Translations under genes and position numbers: made by a program | In this document: positions 45,421 to 57,382 of the stretch, piece by piece | Position numbering within the stretch: the first letter of the stretch is position 1 | Layout of the letters: each line of letters begins with the position of its first letter | Source of the DNA: Pseudeuparius sepicola | Taxonomy: Eukaryota; Arthropoda; Insecta; Coleoptera; Anthribidae | Length of the DNA: 64,000 nt | Reading direction: 5' to 3' | NCBI GenBank assembly: GCA_963920635.1 | Contig: OY987307.1 | Coordinates: forward strand, 19,359,735-19,423,734 | Notes under the pieces: model-generated | Told to the model about the DNA's origin: nothing | The model's database searches: none | What the model saw: the letters and a program-made list of their open reading frames with translations, nothing else

Positions 45421-46084
45421 ATGGAAATCTGTAAGAACTTACACTCACTTAGTAAGTGCCTAGCCACAACCTTCTAAAGCTTACAAGCCCTGTGCAAACA
45501 TGTGGCAACGTCGCAACGGGACGGTTCAACGGGTCTATGCAGTATAAAGCAGTCTGCACTTTGGGTTAGTTTATCTTTTATAATAAATGTTCAACCCTCT
45601 TTTTAATTATAACTAGAGACATTTAGACGATAGCACTACCCGCCCTACACAAATTAATTCTGGTAAATTTGAAATTTCTCAACAAAGTTAACTGTCTAAA
45701 ATGATACATTTTCTGTGCGTTTCCTGTTGTGTCACTCCAGCTACTTTAACTCATATGGACTGCAAGGCTTCTGTATTTTTTAGACTTACCTACCTATTTT
45801 TAAATTCTTCCAGTTCATTCCGTACTTTCCAATTTTTTACCTCATATATAGAGGTAAATTGGTTTGTTCAAAATAAATTTCTGGCTAGTCGGGTAGTAAA
45901 AATTAGGTATTTTTAACTTTGAACGTTTGTTGAGGAAGGGTTTATTAAGAATCATAACAAATATCGTATATGACAAGCTTTAAATTATCCAAACTTTGAA
46001 ATGACGGAGCTCGGTTCCAAGCAAAAATATTTTTAGATAGTGCTCGACTGATAAACCTGTATAATACTCCTTCCCAGGGATTCT
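45421..46084. other. Intergenic DNA ending in a stray MITE terminus
   Basis: At 46065-46084, CTCCTTCCCAGGGATTCTTT matches the TIR of the 24278-24619 MITE. No gene seen. Confidence 0.4.
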
Positions 46085-46088
46085 TTAA

Positions 46089-46588
46089 AATAAGGGGACC
46101 CAGCATTTCACAGTCTATCACATAGGAAAAGTGAAGCCTTGAGGGGAAGTTTGTTTTCTGTATACTCCAAGGAGACCACATAAGTGGGCTGGTACAAGGT
46201 TATGTTATATGTCAGTGTCCAACTGCCATCAGGTTTTATGTGATAGATAGTGCCACAGATTCTAAAGGAGGCAAAAAATTTCCCATCATAATTAACAATT
46301 TTTAAGTTTTCTAACTTTTTGATACTCAGATGTGACAATTAAAGAATTTCAACTATACAATAAATTTGTTTCATTTGACAATTGCCATATTCTGTAATTT
46401 TAGACACAACATTGTCAAGTCTAATTTTTAGAAATCATGGAAACCATGATTAATTTTTACTAACAATCAAAGTATCTGTTGTACTCATAGATTCTCCAAT
46501 AAAATGGCATGCTTGGCATCACTGATACCATTAGAATGATGAAAGAATAGGCCTCACTTTGGAAAGTATAATGCTGGGTCCCCTTATT
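46089..46588. mobile_element. 500 bp TTAA-flanked element (piggyBac-like MITE)
   Basis: Perfect 19-bp TIRs (AATAAGGGGACCCAGCATT and its reverse complement) lie directly inside TTAA at 46085-46088 and 46589-46592. TTAA duplication is specific to piggyBac-type transposases, though the termini do not start CCC as in classical piggyBac. Minus-strand ORFs (46108-46338 and 45945-46181) have no recognisable domain. Confidence 0.75.
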
Positions 46589-46592
46589 TTAA

Positions 46593-47820
46593 AGAGTCCC
46601 TGCTCCTTCCAATCTGTTAATGAATCATCATCATCATCATACCTACGTCTTCGAAGAAAACAATGGAACGGGCACTATTAATGCAGATTGCTATGTGCAG
46701 TTTCTTCAGGGTCAAACTCGTTCCAGGTCTTTTGTGGCCAAACGAAAATTATCTGGTTCTAGGTATATTAAAGGGCAACAAAATAACACCAAATTCAGAC
46801 AAAATTGAAATTTTTGTGCAAAGAACGATCGACATTTTGTCAGTGTAGTTTAAGAGACATAGGTAATAAAATATTCTAAAAGCACTTTTAGTGCCCTCTA
46901 ACTCAGGAAATATAGTAGGTATTAAAGGCACATATTGACCACAATAATCTGGGCTGGTCCAAGAACAATAAATAATATAAAATGGTCGTTGCTGAGTCAA
47001 CCCTGACTGTTGTCGACGAGAGTCGACAGAAGTTGGCGTTCTTTCACTCGTCGGCAATAAAGAAAATCCAACATTGCCTGGAGGCCCGTAAACCTCAACG
47101 GCCACCGAGAAGGCCCCGATGCCAGCGTGTACCGATCGGCGTCGCCATAGCAACCCGTCCGTTTTGATTTTCTTAAAGACCGTCGACTGTTTGGCGACCC
47201 CGATTACCAGAAAGGGTTAAATAGGCCGAGAGATGTATTGTGCGAGCGGCGGTGCTTTTTGGATTTTTTTTCGTGCCCTCGCCAAGAGATAAAAGGCGGG
47301 CCTAAGTGGGGGCGCTGTTCCGTGCGAGAGATGGGAGATTATGAGGCGTCTTAGGCAGGAATTTTGATATACGCATGGATGGTGAAGAGTGGATAGATAA
47401 TGTAGGGATAAGAAGAAGGGTAAGTTACCTCTCTAGTATACAAGGTTTTACAAAAGAGGTCAATTCAGTCACCGCACTTCAAAATACAGGGTGATATAAT
47501 TTATTTTCAAGAACCAATTTTTTATTAACTCCCGTGTTTTTAGAGATGTTCAGGGTGCTTCCTAACCCTGCGGCACTAATTTAAGGGGATTTTCCTTGGT
47601 CCAAAATATAAGAAAAAAGTTCCTTTAAACATACGCCCAGAATCGCTTTGTTTTTGAAAGTTTTTACAACTTTTATTTAACTTCACCTGTTAGTGTGGGT
47701 CGAATCTTGCAAGCTGAATCAGAACCATTTCCTGACTCCGATTGAGCTGAAATTTTGCATACACCTTTTAGTTCCGGTGACAATACAATATGCAATACTC
47801 AATATTATATCTAATACTTT
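46593..47820. other. Intergenic DNA
   Basis: Short (CAT)n at 46626-46640. A 134-codon minus ORF (46749-47153) overlaps a plus ORF, and I see no domain in either. 47160-47370 is GC-richer low-copy sequence. ACAGGGTGATATAATTTATT at ~47487 is a Tc1/mariner-type terminal word without a located partner. Confidence 0.35.
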
Positions 47821-48247
47821 CAAAATGGCCGCCGCTCCAAGATGGCAGATGATGTATTTTTTGTCAACCCCCTTAGTATCAGATTAAAGGGCTTGAAAAG
47901 TAGAAAACGATAAAGTTAGTGACATCACACTAAATTCAATATGGCCGCCGCTCGAAGATGGCGGATGATATAGGTATTTTTTGTCAACCCCCTTAATATG
48001 AGTATCAAATCAAAGGGCTTGAAGAGTAAAAAAATAAAGTTAGTGACATCACACTAAATTCAATATGGCCGCCGCTCCAAGATGGCGGATTACCTTTTTG
48101 ATACCCAACATGGGTATCAAATGAAAGGGCTCGACAGGTAGAAAACAATAAGGGGAATAACTTCATACGAAATCCAATATGGCGACCGCCCCAAGATGGC
48201 GGACTAAGTTTCTTTACCACCCTCCTGATATGAGAATCAAATAGGTA
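47821..48247. repeat. ~118 bp minisatellite, ~3.6 units, with AAGATGGCGG motifs
   Basis: Units begin at 47821, 47937, 48061 and 48175 (CAATATGGCCGCCGCTCCAA). Each starts with ATGGCCGCC and AAGATGGCGG in tandem, followed by AT-rich sequence with TATCAAAT.AAAGGGCT. Periods 116, 124 and 114. AAGATGGCGGC is the vertebrate YY1 consensus and the GCCAT core that of fly Pho; whether anything binds here is unknown. Confidence 0.8.
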
Positions 48248-48264
48248 CTATAAAACACAAAATA

Positions 48265-48639
48265 AAATTGAAAATACAAAATAACTTTTTAAAAACAAGC
48301 TTTTATTTAAGCCAATAAAATAAGTTTAGGTTTTCGTTAAGATAATTCAATTCCAAATCGCGACAAGTTTTTGCAAATTGAAAAACTTGTCGCGCGAATT
48401 GTAAAGAAAAAAATGCATACTTTGGCAAATAGGTACTTGCTTCTCAACCAATCACTGTCTAATAAAATTAATTGGTACCTACTTTCATCAACATTTCGCG
48501 CGACAAGCTTTTCAATTTGCAAAAACTTGTCGCAATTTGGAATTGAGTTATCTTAACGGAAACCTAAACTTATTTTATTCGTTTTAGTCCATGGCTTAAA
48601 TAAAAGCTTGTTTTTAAAAAGGTTTTTTATTTTCAATTT
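48265..48639. mobile_element. ~375 bp foldback MITE with nested palindromes
   Basis: The outer arms (AAATTGAAAATAC ... AATTCAATTCCAAATCGCGA) pair over ~135 bp with the right side, and each arm contains its own smaller hairpin (CGACAAGTTTTTGCAAATTG / AAAAACTTGTCGCG). TA lies at both ends. The two 61 aa ORFs are mirror copies. Confidence 0.75.
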
Positions 48640-49507
48640 TATGCATTTACAACTGTAGGCGTTAAAACTAGATAGGAGAAAATGATGTCAATTTGTTTTT
48701 TGTGTCTCCTCTAAATTTTACTTTAAATGGTACAATTATTTTGTAAAATTTGAAAGCGCTAGTTGAAAATTTAATTTTTCGAATTTTGCACTTAACAGGT
48801 GTTTTGGGGGCACATTTTGACGATTTCAAAGCAAACGGTTAATTTTATCGTTATGAAACAAGAGTACTAAAATAAAAAGGTGCACTAAAATCTAAAATGA
48901 TTAACCTGCGAGACCAAAAAGATAACCTCAAAAAAGTTATGACTATAAAACCCATTGTGCTACCCCGCCCCTCTGCCTCTGGTCGATGGGAATAAATTGT
49001 TTTTACACAAAACTGTTGCACTTCTGTTACTGAAGAACTGCACCAAGTTTCATTTAAATTGCATAACTTCTGTAGAAGTTATTGCGATAAAGACGTTTTT
49101 CAAACTATACATTTGTCACCCTGTAACTTTCTTATCATGCATTTTCGGACCCATGTTTATTGGACACTTTTTGTTCAAAATGACATTTTCTACCTGTCTA
49201 CAATAGGTTGGCACCATAATTTAGAAACACCCTGTATAATAAAGTTTTTGGACTGTTCTATGAACTTTTGAGTTTTTTTGTAAGATATCCTACTGTGATT
49301 CTTTCTTTAGCTTCTCTGAAGGATAGTAAAAAGCTAACGAAGAAACACTTTTTATACCACGTCCCACTTGTCATGTATCAGTAGATATCATCCGGTTACG
49401 TTTGTTTCATTAAAAAAAAATTTGTTATTGAGTCAAAATTGCAAAAAAAAATATATTTGGTGTTGTCAAGTTCTTGAAGTTTTATTTTTGAAGTTTCGTT
49501 CTTTTAA
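48640..49507. other. Intergenic DNA
   Basis: No gene. ACACCCTGTATAATAAAG at ~49228 is another isolated TIR-type end. 48830-48890 resembles 42000-42060. Confidence 0.35.
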
Positions 49508-49663
49508 TGCTAGATATTAATGATTTTCCTAAAGCTGAATCTGCATTAATCACTGACCAAGCGCCACAGCCTATTATAAGCAATGATTTTCGTTTCCAAA
49601 TTAAAAAGGTTATTTCTTTTAACCCGTTTGTTTCAGATTCCTGTAGTAAAAAACCCAATTAGA
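49508..49663 (+). pseudogene. Short ORF possibly from a Penelope 5' region
   Basis: ATG 49508 starts MLDINDFPKAESALITDQAP and the frame stops at 49663 (51 codons). The DNA just upstream (AAGTTTCGTTCTTTTAATG) is the same as that following a Penelope 3' UTR at 20658. Assignment is weak. Confidence 0.25.
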
Positions 49664-50267
49664 TTAAAACTAACAGTTAGGATCTTCTTGATTTGAGGAA
49701 AAAGCTTATCGTTCAAACGTCGCGCGTAAAGCAAACCTTGCGCTTTCACAAACTTAAACAGCGGAAGAGAAGAGGTAGGTACCGGCAGCGCGACGGACCT
49801 GTCGGCCGGTAGGCTGGCTCCCTTAGAAGCTCCCAAATTGATTATTGGACAAACAGTTGAAACGCTTGGCAAACACGGCGGCGGGACGGTCAAAGGCTGC
49901 CCGCTCGAATGTGTGCGCAGGTTTTAAATCGTCGATCTGTCTCCGGCCGATTTCTGTTTGCGGTCAAACAAAAAATTAAGAGAAATGTCGTGTTCGGCCT
50001 CCTTTCATTATCACTGGCTTAAAAATTAAGTGCCTTATTAACACCAGGCGGGATCTTAAGTAGGGAATACGGCCTGATGCGGAGAAGGCGCCTATATAGA
50101 TGATATTCATAAAGGATCTGAGTAGAGTGGAGACGTTCTTGAAGGATATTTTCGTATGTAATATCACAAGTGCCGGAAATTTTATAGATAATTTTTTCGA
50201 AAGCGCTATTTTGCCTAGAAAAATCACGAATATAAATTGGTCTTTTAGTTTCTGATAAAATCCCGAG
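49664..50267. other. GC-richer low-copy DNA
   Basis: 49720-49960 contains CGGCAGCGCGACGGACCTGT and other CpG words; the 86 aa minus ORF here has no recognised domain. The rest is plain. Confidence 0.35.
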
Positions 50268-50925
50268 AGCGAAGCTCGAGGGATTCTATAGTCAAATTAT
50301 TTTAAGAAGTCCTTACTGGTAATTTCGATATCCTAAGTTGGCATCAATGCAGCAAAAAATGCAACCGGGTCATAAGTTCAGATCAGTAACGAGCCCATTT
50401 GCACTAATAACACGAAAAGTAACAAGAACAAGAAGAACACAGATAATGGTAAAACTCACTAAACGTAGAAAACCCGCGAATATTTTCATTGCCGAATGTT
50501 TGAACCAGTTTGAACGATCTGGAAAACCTTCGCTGTCACTTTGACACACCGAAGCTAAATTTGCCTGAGTCCGCCCATAGACGCTGCCGAAAGCAGCTGA
50601 TTATACCAAAATGAAAAGTGTTTCCATGGCGTTTGAAATTATTATTAAAATGAGTTGTGGTCATAGTTATTTTTATTTATAGCGGTATAATCGTGATTGC
50701 AATAGGGTTTTTATTTTATTATGTTCTTTTTTTCGTATCACTTGGGTACCTTTTCACATCAGAAATCAATGAGTGACGTCATTAACTGGTTGAGACACAT
50801 ATACCAATGTTATACCCATATGTTCAACAGAAAATTCCTAGGGATTTTGTGGAGAATGTCATCTGACAAAATCGGCGGGACTTCTTACAGTAATCGGGGT
50901 ATATCTCTGAAAACAAAAGCCCAAT
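50268..50925. repeat. Dispersed ~650 bp repeat F, copy 1
   Basis: CTATAGTCAAATTATTTTAA through ACTTCTTACAGTAATCGGGG recurs at 63443-63982 in the same orientation. Copy 2 lacks ~100 bp around 50455-50575. No TIR or TSD resolved. The 68 aa ORF (50338-50544) is basic; it is disrupted in copy 2. Confidence 0.75.
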
Positions 50926-51775
50926 TTGTACGAGTGGTTTTGCTAATGGGCAAAATAGCGCTTGAGAATAAAATTTAGAATAAATTCCGGCACGAGTGGT
51001 ATTTGACTATTTCACGAATACGATTTAATAATTTCTGTATTGATTTTTTCTATGTTTACATTTCTAAAATGACGCATTTTGAACGAGTTTATTGACAGCT
51101 TCGACTGTAGCATTCGAGTAAACAAACACGACGCTTGGATATCCAAGGCAAATGCGATTATACCTACATCCTGTCATAGCGTTGGTTTATTTTCTGAATG
51201 TGTCATAAATTTAAACGGAGACGAAGGTCCAATAACAAAAATTTAGCAATATAAAAGTTATATAAATTCATTGATACAATGCTTAATAGTACCGCAACAT
51301 AATTTAAAAGCTGCATATTTAGAACAGTGTGAAAAACACAAACTTTAAGAAGTGGGTACGTGTTTGTATCCAACAGATTCGCGGTTGCTAAGCAACGAAG
51401 TGATAATTGCACAAGTAGTATTACCGCTTTGCTTTTGCACAAGTGCAATTATCGCTAGCAGAGACAATATGATTGGTTGGAGTTTCATGGAATATGGAAG
51501 GAGCTGCCTTATTGGATGCAAGCAGTATGAGGGAAATAATCGTTTCTAGAAAAAGCCCATATGAGTAATGAATAAAACACTGGGACATCCATACGCACAT
51601 ATTGAATGTGGTGCCAAATATTCTCTTCCGTATTTATAAATCCTGCGCCGAAAGAGTTTCTGCTGAGCTTGAGAAAATTCAGCCAAGAAATAAACACTAA
51701 AGGAGAGTGCCATCACATCCCTGCTATTTAATATCGAGTTCTTTGTAATATTGTTAATTCATTTTTTCTTCGTGG
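50926..51775. other. Intergenic DNA, no gene seen
   Basis: A CACAAGTAGTATTACCGC ... TTGCACAAGTGCAATTAT region near 51400-51450 forms short inverted words; nothing else. Confidence 0.3.
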
Positions 51776-51779
51776 AACT

Positions 51780-52290
51780 ATTTCATGAATCAGAATTTGG
51801 CCGTGTAAGCCGGCCCTTTTTCTGCGGCCATTAAGTCCGCCGGCGAAAGTGGCCGCACGTCCCGCTAATATTCTTTATAAACCCTAAAATGCCCATAATC
51901 CGCCTTAATTTAGAAAACGCAACACTTCGCATACGAAAACCCGTAAATAAGAATTTTAATTTATACTCGCCGGCCGGCCCATAAAATTTTCTCAATATAA
52001 TCAAGATTCCCCACCCCGGGACCCCATTCACACGGCTCGTTTAATGCCTTATCCCGAAAAATAAAACTGTTATCGCCCGAGAAAATCAATAAAGACGTAC
52101 GTAATTAGTGTGGTATTTCGATTTTTAAGAGCGGTGCCCGCCCGAGCTGCCACTTAATTACTTTTGGACCACCAATGGCGGTCGTAAATTCCACCATTTT
52201 GTCGCTTTCCGAGCACGATCTGATGCTGCACCGGGCACGCTGGGGAAAATGACCTCGGGGCCCCGCTCTTCGTCCTGGTACAGATTGGCT
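51780..52290. other. Low-copy CpG-containing DNA, candidate conserved noncoding
   Basis: Balanced composition with CCGGCCGGCCC, many AATTTA/TTTAAT words and a TTAATTA homeodomain-type core at 52156. No repeat partner in the window and no long ORF. It has the look of single-copy intergenic or intronic DNA; function unknown. Confidence 0.3.
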
Positions 52291-52383
52291 AAATTACATA
52301 CGATAAATCTTCAGCTATATATTTCTGGTCAAACGAGTTGTCTATACCTATAGGTACACACTTCACTAGAGATGCGAAGGAAA

Positions 52384-52440
52384 GAACGTTCTCGCTCATA
52401 TTTACTTTAGAGAGTGTTCGCGAACGTTCGAGAACGTTTC
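52384..52440. promoter_or_regulatory. Heat-shock-element-like array
   Basis: 52417-52434 reads TTC GC GAA CG TTC GA GAA, four perfectly phased alternating GAA/TTC units, followed in phase by TTT (52437-52439). GAACGTTC, another two-unit site, lies at 52384-52391. HSF trimers bind three or more such inverted 5-bp units. No heat-shock gene start is recognised nearby, and the array is itself palindromic, so it may be part of a repeat. Confidence 0.4.
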
Positions 52441-53605
52441 CTAACCCCATGGATACCCTAACAAAAACATAAAGAATATTGCAAAAACTAATTTTATAAA
52501 AGTACTTTCTTATTAATTAGACTATCGATATTTCATTAAATAAGTTCGGACAGAGTCACCAAGAGTCATGGAACAAGATGTGTTGCGGTAGGTAGGAAGA
52601 CACTATGGTCCCAACTGGTCCAGGTACGACCAAAGACATAGGTATATCTAAATCTTCTCGATTTCGTCTTATTATGTAGTTTATTGACTTTTTTTTTCAC
52701 ATCTTATGCCCATCGAGCAAGGGGTCTATTCCCTGCATTTATCGTTATCTTAGTCTCGGTATGATCTTTTTTGAACTTCTTGTTCTTCATATGTGTTGCA
52801 TATATAACCTGCACCAAGTCGTTTTTGGTTAGTTGAGAAGGTTCTATAGTGCGAATTAGGTGAGAAACCTTTTTCCTTTTATTTGGAGAGAGATTTTAGG
52901 TAAGTCCTTTCGACTAATTTACACCACTGTGCTGGTCTTCTCAAGCCCTTCTGCAACTGATCAAAAAGTGGTGCATGATTTTCACAACCACACAAAATGA
53001 ATCCAAGGTCCAGACTAGTGCCAGCAGCACAATTATTACCAACAGCTTTATGTAGGATAAAAAAAATGGATAATTGCGAATTTGGCAAGGCCTTAAAACG
53101 GCTGGGACGGGTCACAGGTCAGTGCCGTTCGCGACACGCTGCATAGAGCAGATATCTTTCTCAATTTTACCGATGCTATTGATACAGCACAGAAAATATT
53201 AGACTCTATTTATGTTGCGATGGGTATGTTCCTTATGCGGTAATATGCAGAAAAGACAGCAACTCGAAGGACGCGAGCACTTCCCAATTAAATCAGTGAC
53301 GTGCTTTTTAGGGCCTATTTAAGTCTTTGAACATTAGAGGTAGAACGAATCTTCGCCAGATTGAATTTAGAAGCAAGCAGCCAATTACAAACGTTATCTG
53401 GCGATCAGCTGGTTCTAAATGATGATTCTGGTTCTCCGTCGTCGATGATTTAAAAAACCAAGCTTCGTACATACAGGGTGGTCCAATTTTTATGGGAAAA
53501 CTTGAAGAACCTATAGAATACGTAAAAATAAGTGATTTTTTCATATAAACATCTATGTATATACTAACGTATTTAGGTTGTAGGGCATCAAAGTTCTTTT
53601 TTTTT
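52441..53605. other. Intergenic DNA, no gene seen
   Basis: TACAGGGTGGTCCAATTTTT at 53474 is an isolated TIR-type end. The ORFs (52879-53115, 53308-53544 minus) have no recognised domain. Confidence 0.35.
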
Positions 53606-53609
53606 CAAG

Positions 53610-54105
53610 GAAGGCAGTTAAAGCAAATAATTTGGTACAGTTTAAACACACGTTAAATACAATAAATTAAAAATAATTCTGCCTGTCTACTTCCATTAGT
53701 GCCGGAGAGGCGAGGGTGAACCATATTATTTTTTAATATTTTTGCATTTGTTTTCCTTTTTTATAAAAGTGTGCTTTCTGTAGCTTTCATGTCAAAATGT
53801 TTTTAAGGAAACCTGTTCATGATGAAAACTGAGTAGATTTGCAAAATTTCAAAAGCATAGTCCTACTTTGTTTTTTCTTAGTATTGATTTGGAAATTTAC
53901 TGAAGCTAAAAATATTACTATTACCAGTGCAGTACCATTTTTTTATTAAAATATATGATGATTGACCCCTGCCTCTCCTGGACTAATGGATGTAGACAGG
54001 GCGAATTATTTGTAATTTATAGCATTTTTAATTTATGTTGTAAGTATAGCATTTAACCTGTGTTTAAACTCTACCAAATATGTTTAACTGTCTCCCTTTA
54101 GGAAA
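53610..54105. mobile_element. ~0.5 kb foldback element
   Basis: The left arm (AAGGCAGTTAAAGCAAATAA ... GCCTGTCTACTTCCATTAGT, GGAGAGGCGAGGGT) pairs with the right arm (CTGCCTCTCCTGGACTAATG ... AACCTGTGTTTAAACTC ... TTTAACTGTC) over about 150 bp with indels. AT-rich loop of ~180 bp. Terminal duplication not resolved. Confidence 0.65.
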
Positions 54106-55069
54106 AATAAAAGACAATTCGAAAATACCTTAAGTTTGACGCAATGTATAACGAAAACCCTTAGGATTTCGATATATGTTTATATGAAAAATCTACTTAT
54201 TTTGACGTTTGACGAAGAGCAAACCAAGAAAAACAAAAAAAATAGTGAAACACCAACCCCTGACGAAGTGGTAATTAGAGACATAGACTGCTTGAAACTT
54301 TGAGCGTTAAACAAATCCCACCCCGCATTTCCACGTGATTCAAATACGGCTAGTTTACCAGCCAGGCAACGAAACAACTTCCAGGCCGCGCAATAAACAA
54401 CCATTTCCCGACACCGCCGGCATCGAAAACCCATAAACCTTCCGATACTGTCTGGCAAGTTTTCTCCCTCAAAAAAATCGACCGCGGCCACACTTTGCCC
54501 ATACAAATTTCATCGTGCCTCGCATGTTCGCCCGAATATCCAGACGGCGCCACAAAGAACATCCCTAACCCGGTTCCCTCTAAGGCCCATTTTCCTCGGA
54601 AAAGGCGCCTCGGCGACGTAACACCCTCCGCGCACCGAAATCGCCGCGCGGCCGCGCGAACCTCGCCCCTACGCATAAGGACCGTAAGGGCGAAAGTCCC
54701 GCGCGCCGGCCGGTAATTCTAGAGTGTTAATACAACAACGAAATGGCCACTAATGCTCCGAGGTGTTTGCTTTATGCCGGTTTCTCACGCGATTCCTACA
54801 TATAATCGTGGAGGCACGTAAGGGCCGGGGAGAACGGCGGTGCACGGGGATGGGTGCATTATTCACGGGCTCGGGACAGGCCCTTATTGATATTTCCCGG
54901 CGGCCTGGAAAAAATACACGGAAAAGTTGGGAACGACGCCACGCGAGAGTGTAGGTGTTTGCCGTATAGTTTCAGGCATAAACTTCGTTTCGTTCTATAT
55001 GGGTTCTGTTATAGAAACACAGACGTAGATTTTACATGAGAAAGTTTTGTTTAAATTTTTTTATTATTA
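54106..55069. other. GC/CpG-rich low-copy DNA
   Basis: 54300-54960 is rich in CpG (CGAAATCGCCGCGCGGCCGC). Overlapping ORFs on both strands (to 108 aa) have no recognised domain and are likely compositional. Candidate regulatory or single-copy DNA. Confidence 0.35.
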
Positions 55070-55071
55070 TA

Positions 55072-55784
55072 GACCGGGAGATAGTAACAGATTTTTGTAC
55101 GTGATTTTACTCAGTATGCCTTTCAGAGAGCATTATGTTGCGTATATTCTCACAATAATAAGGTATGAATCAGAGAGTCATCCTGGGTTTCTCATATGGA
55201 AAACTGAGTTTTCATTTATTCGAAAAATATGCGTTTTGGTATGCTTTTAGTCAGGTTGCCATGTGTTTTATAATAAAGTTCAAAATAGAAAATTCCTCGG
55301 AAAACCATAGGCATACCGTTAGCGTGGACCCAAAGGGCTATTATTGTCACGTGAACTTGTATTTTAATAATTAATTTTTACGCGTTTCTGAACAGGCTGC
55401 CAATGAGAAGTAGGTATGCCAGTTCTTGTTATGAAACTGCTGAAAAAAGGATGGCATAGCGTTTGCGCATGTCCAAGTACAGTTTAACTTAATGTTCTTT
55501 AATCATTTAAACGATTAATTCGATGAAAAGTGTACTTGGACATGAGCAAATGGTATGTCATCTTTTATTAGGCAGTTTTATTACAATAACTTACATACTT
55601 ATTATTGGGAGCCTGGTTCAGACACGTGTAAAAATTAATATGACAATAGTAGCCCTTATGAAGAACCCAGAAGGACTCCCTGATTCATACCTTATTATTG
55701 TGAGAATATATACGCAACACCATGGCCCTTTGAAAGGCATACTGAGAAAAACCACGTCCAAAAATCTGTCACTATCTCCCGGTC
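55072..55784. mobile_element. 713 bp TA-flanked foldback element
   Basis: GACCGGGAGATAGTAACAGA at the left and its reverse complement ending GGTC at 55784; TA outside at 55070-55071 and 55785-55786. The arms pair over ~280 bp (the left one with extra ~150 bp) down to a central hairpin (GCATGTCCAAGTACA ... TGTACTTGGACATG). The ORFs up to 106 aa lie in the arms and are not supported. Confidence 0.8.
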
Positions 55785-55786
55785 TA

Positions 55787-56507
55787 TTAGGGAAAGAATT
55801 TCAGTTTTGTGTGCCCAATTTAAAATGCCTTGTGGATTTTTGAAAAAAGTCATGTCTTACTAGATATTTTGAAGAAACTAAATTTTGGAGATTTATTCTA
55901 ATCCGTCTAGCTTCGTTGTTTCTAAAAAATAAATGTCTTACTAGATATTTTGAAGAAACTAAATTTTGGAGATTTATTCTAATCCGTCTAGCTTCGTTGT
56001 TTCTAAAAAATAAATATAGTGTACACATACCATAGTTGGAGGGATTTGTGTCCCCAATGCTGTTATCATATCCTATACTTTCCGTGAGAGCTGTCATTTT
56101 CGAGATATGACATAAACTCGTGTTTTTTTTTAATGGAAACCATAGTTGGCCATGGTCTCAAAAAATCAGGCATTTCTAGGGCTTTCCAACGATATAATAC
56201 TCGACAAGGTTATACAAGGAAATAACGAAAATAACTATAAAAAACAAAAGTTTGTGTCATATCTCGAAAATGGTAGGACATGATAACCGCGTTGGGGACA
56301 CAATTCCCTCCAACTTTGGTATTTATACTTTTTATCTAAAATTTGAAACAACGAAGGATGGCTTAGAATAGATAGCCAAAATTTCGTTTTTTTTTTCAAA
56401 ATATCTAGTAAGACACAAAACTGCAATTATTCTTCCATTTAACATTCCTTCTATCTCCACTAGTTTCCGAGATCCCCAGATTGATCATCAAAAAAAAACT
56501 CACTCTG
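55787..56507. mobile_element. Foldback element with one duplicated arm segment
   Basis: The right end reads CTCACTCTG at 56507 followed by TA; the same terminal sequence occurs at 61160-61242. Arms of ~250 bp pair across ~56130-56220. In the left arm an 81-bp block (55852-55932) is repeated exactly at 55933-56013; the right arm has one copy. The left outer end is missing, apparently lost at the boundary with the 55072-55784 element. Confidence 0.65.
55852..56013. repeat. 81-bp exact tandem duplication
   Basis: ATGTCTTACTAGATATTTTG ... GTTTCTAAAAAATAA occurs twice with no difference that I can see. It lies within a foldback arm. Confidence 0.9.
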
Positions 56508-57382
56508 TATATTTCTCCACCTCATTTTTCCAAAAACAAGTTTTCTTTTCATATCATTTAATGTGTAATAAATTAAAAAATTGAAATTACTATGAAATCG
56601 AAGCAGATACGAAAGAAGAATATTTTTGTGGGAAATGAAAGGCGTCATTCGAAATTATTGCCACCCTTGACTTTGCACAGATCTGTACTATTTTTTTCAT
56701 ACACCCATATCTCCGCCACTGGTTTTTTGATCAATTTCTCTACAGTTAACATTTACAAAATATACCTCTGGTTAATAAAAATGTACTAGGTATGATGAAG
56801 GAAGAAAACAATGGTCAAATAATGACAGATTTTGTGGGGTTAAGATCAAAGATGTATACTGTTAAATTACAACAGACTGATGAAAACATTAAGAAACAAA
56901 TACTAAAGTTTCACAAAATCCATTTCTTGCAATTTTATCTTCTTTTTTTAATGTTTTCATCGGTCTGTTTTAATTTAACAGTATATACATATTTGATCTC
57001 AGGGCCGCGCCGTCCACGTGTGCAATGTGTGCGGCGCACACAGGCGCCAGGTACGACGGGCGCCAAAAGGCGTCGAATGGCGACCCAAAGTAATTGGACA
57101 TAACCTAGGTTTTTGACCTCAAACGTTGAAAACAAGAATCCCCTTAAAAACCATAATTTTCAAGATCTCCTATAATAGTTTACAAATTTAGTAATCTCTA
57201 TTTAATAAATTGCAAATTGCAAACTTATTTAAAGCATGTTAAGAGATATGAAATGAATTATAGATATCCTATAGAGTAAATGCGGTCAACAAGCCTTATT
57301 ATAATCTGCATTTAAACAGGAAAGATTCTATAGAAACCATACTGCCCGTTTCAAGGGTTGAAAAAAAATTAAAATTTTGTAA

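Noticed and set aside
46749..47153. 134-codon minus-strand ORF
   Set aside because: No recognisable domain and an overlapping opposite ORF; likely chance.
54180..54716. Overlapping ~108-codon ORFs in GC-rich DNA
   Set aside because: Open in several frames on both strands because of composition; no domain.
55523..55843. 106-codon ORF
   Set aside because: Lies across the arm of a foldback element and its end; not independent coding sequence.
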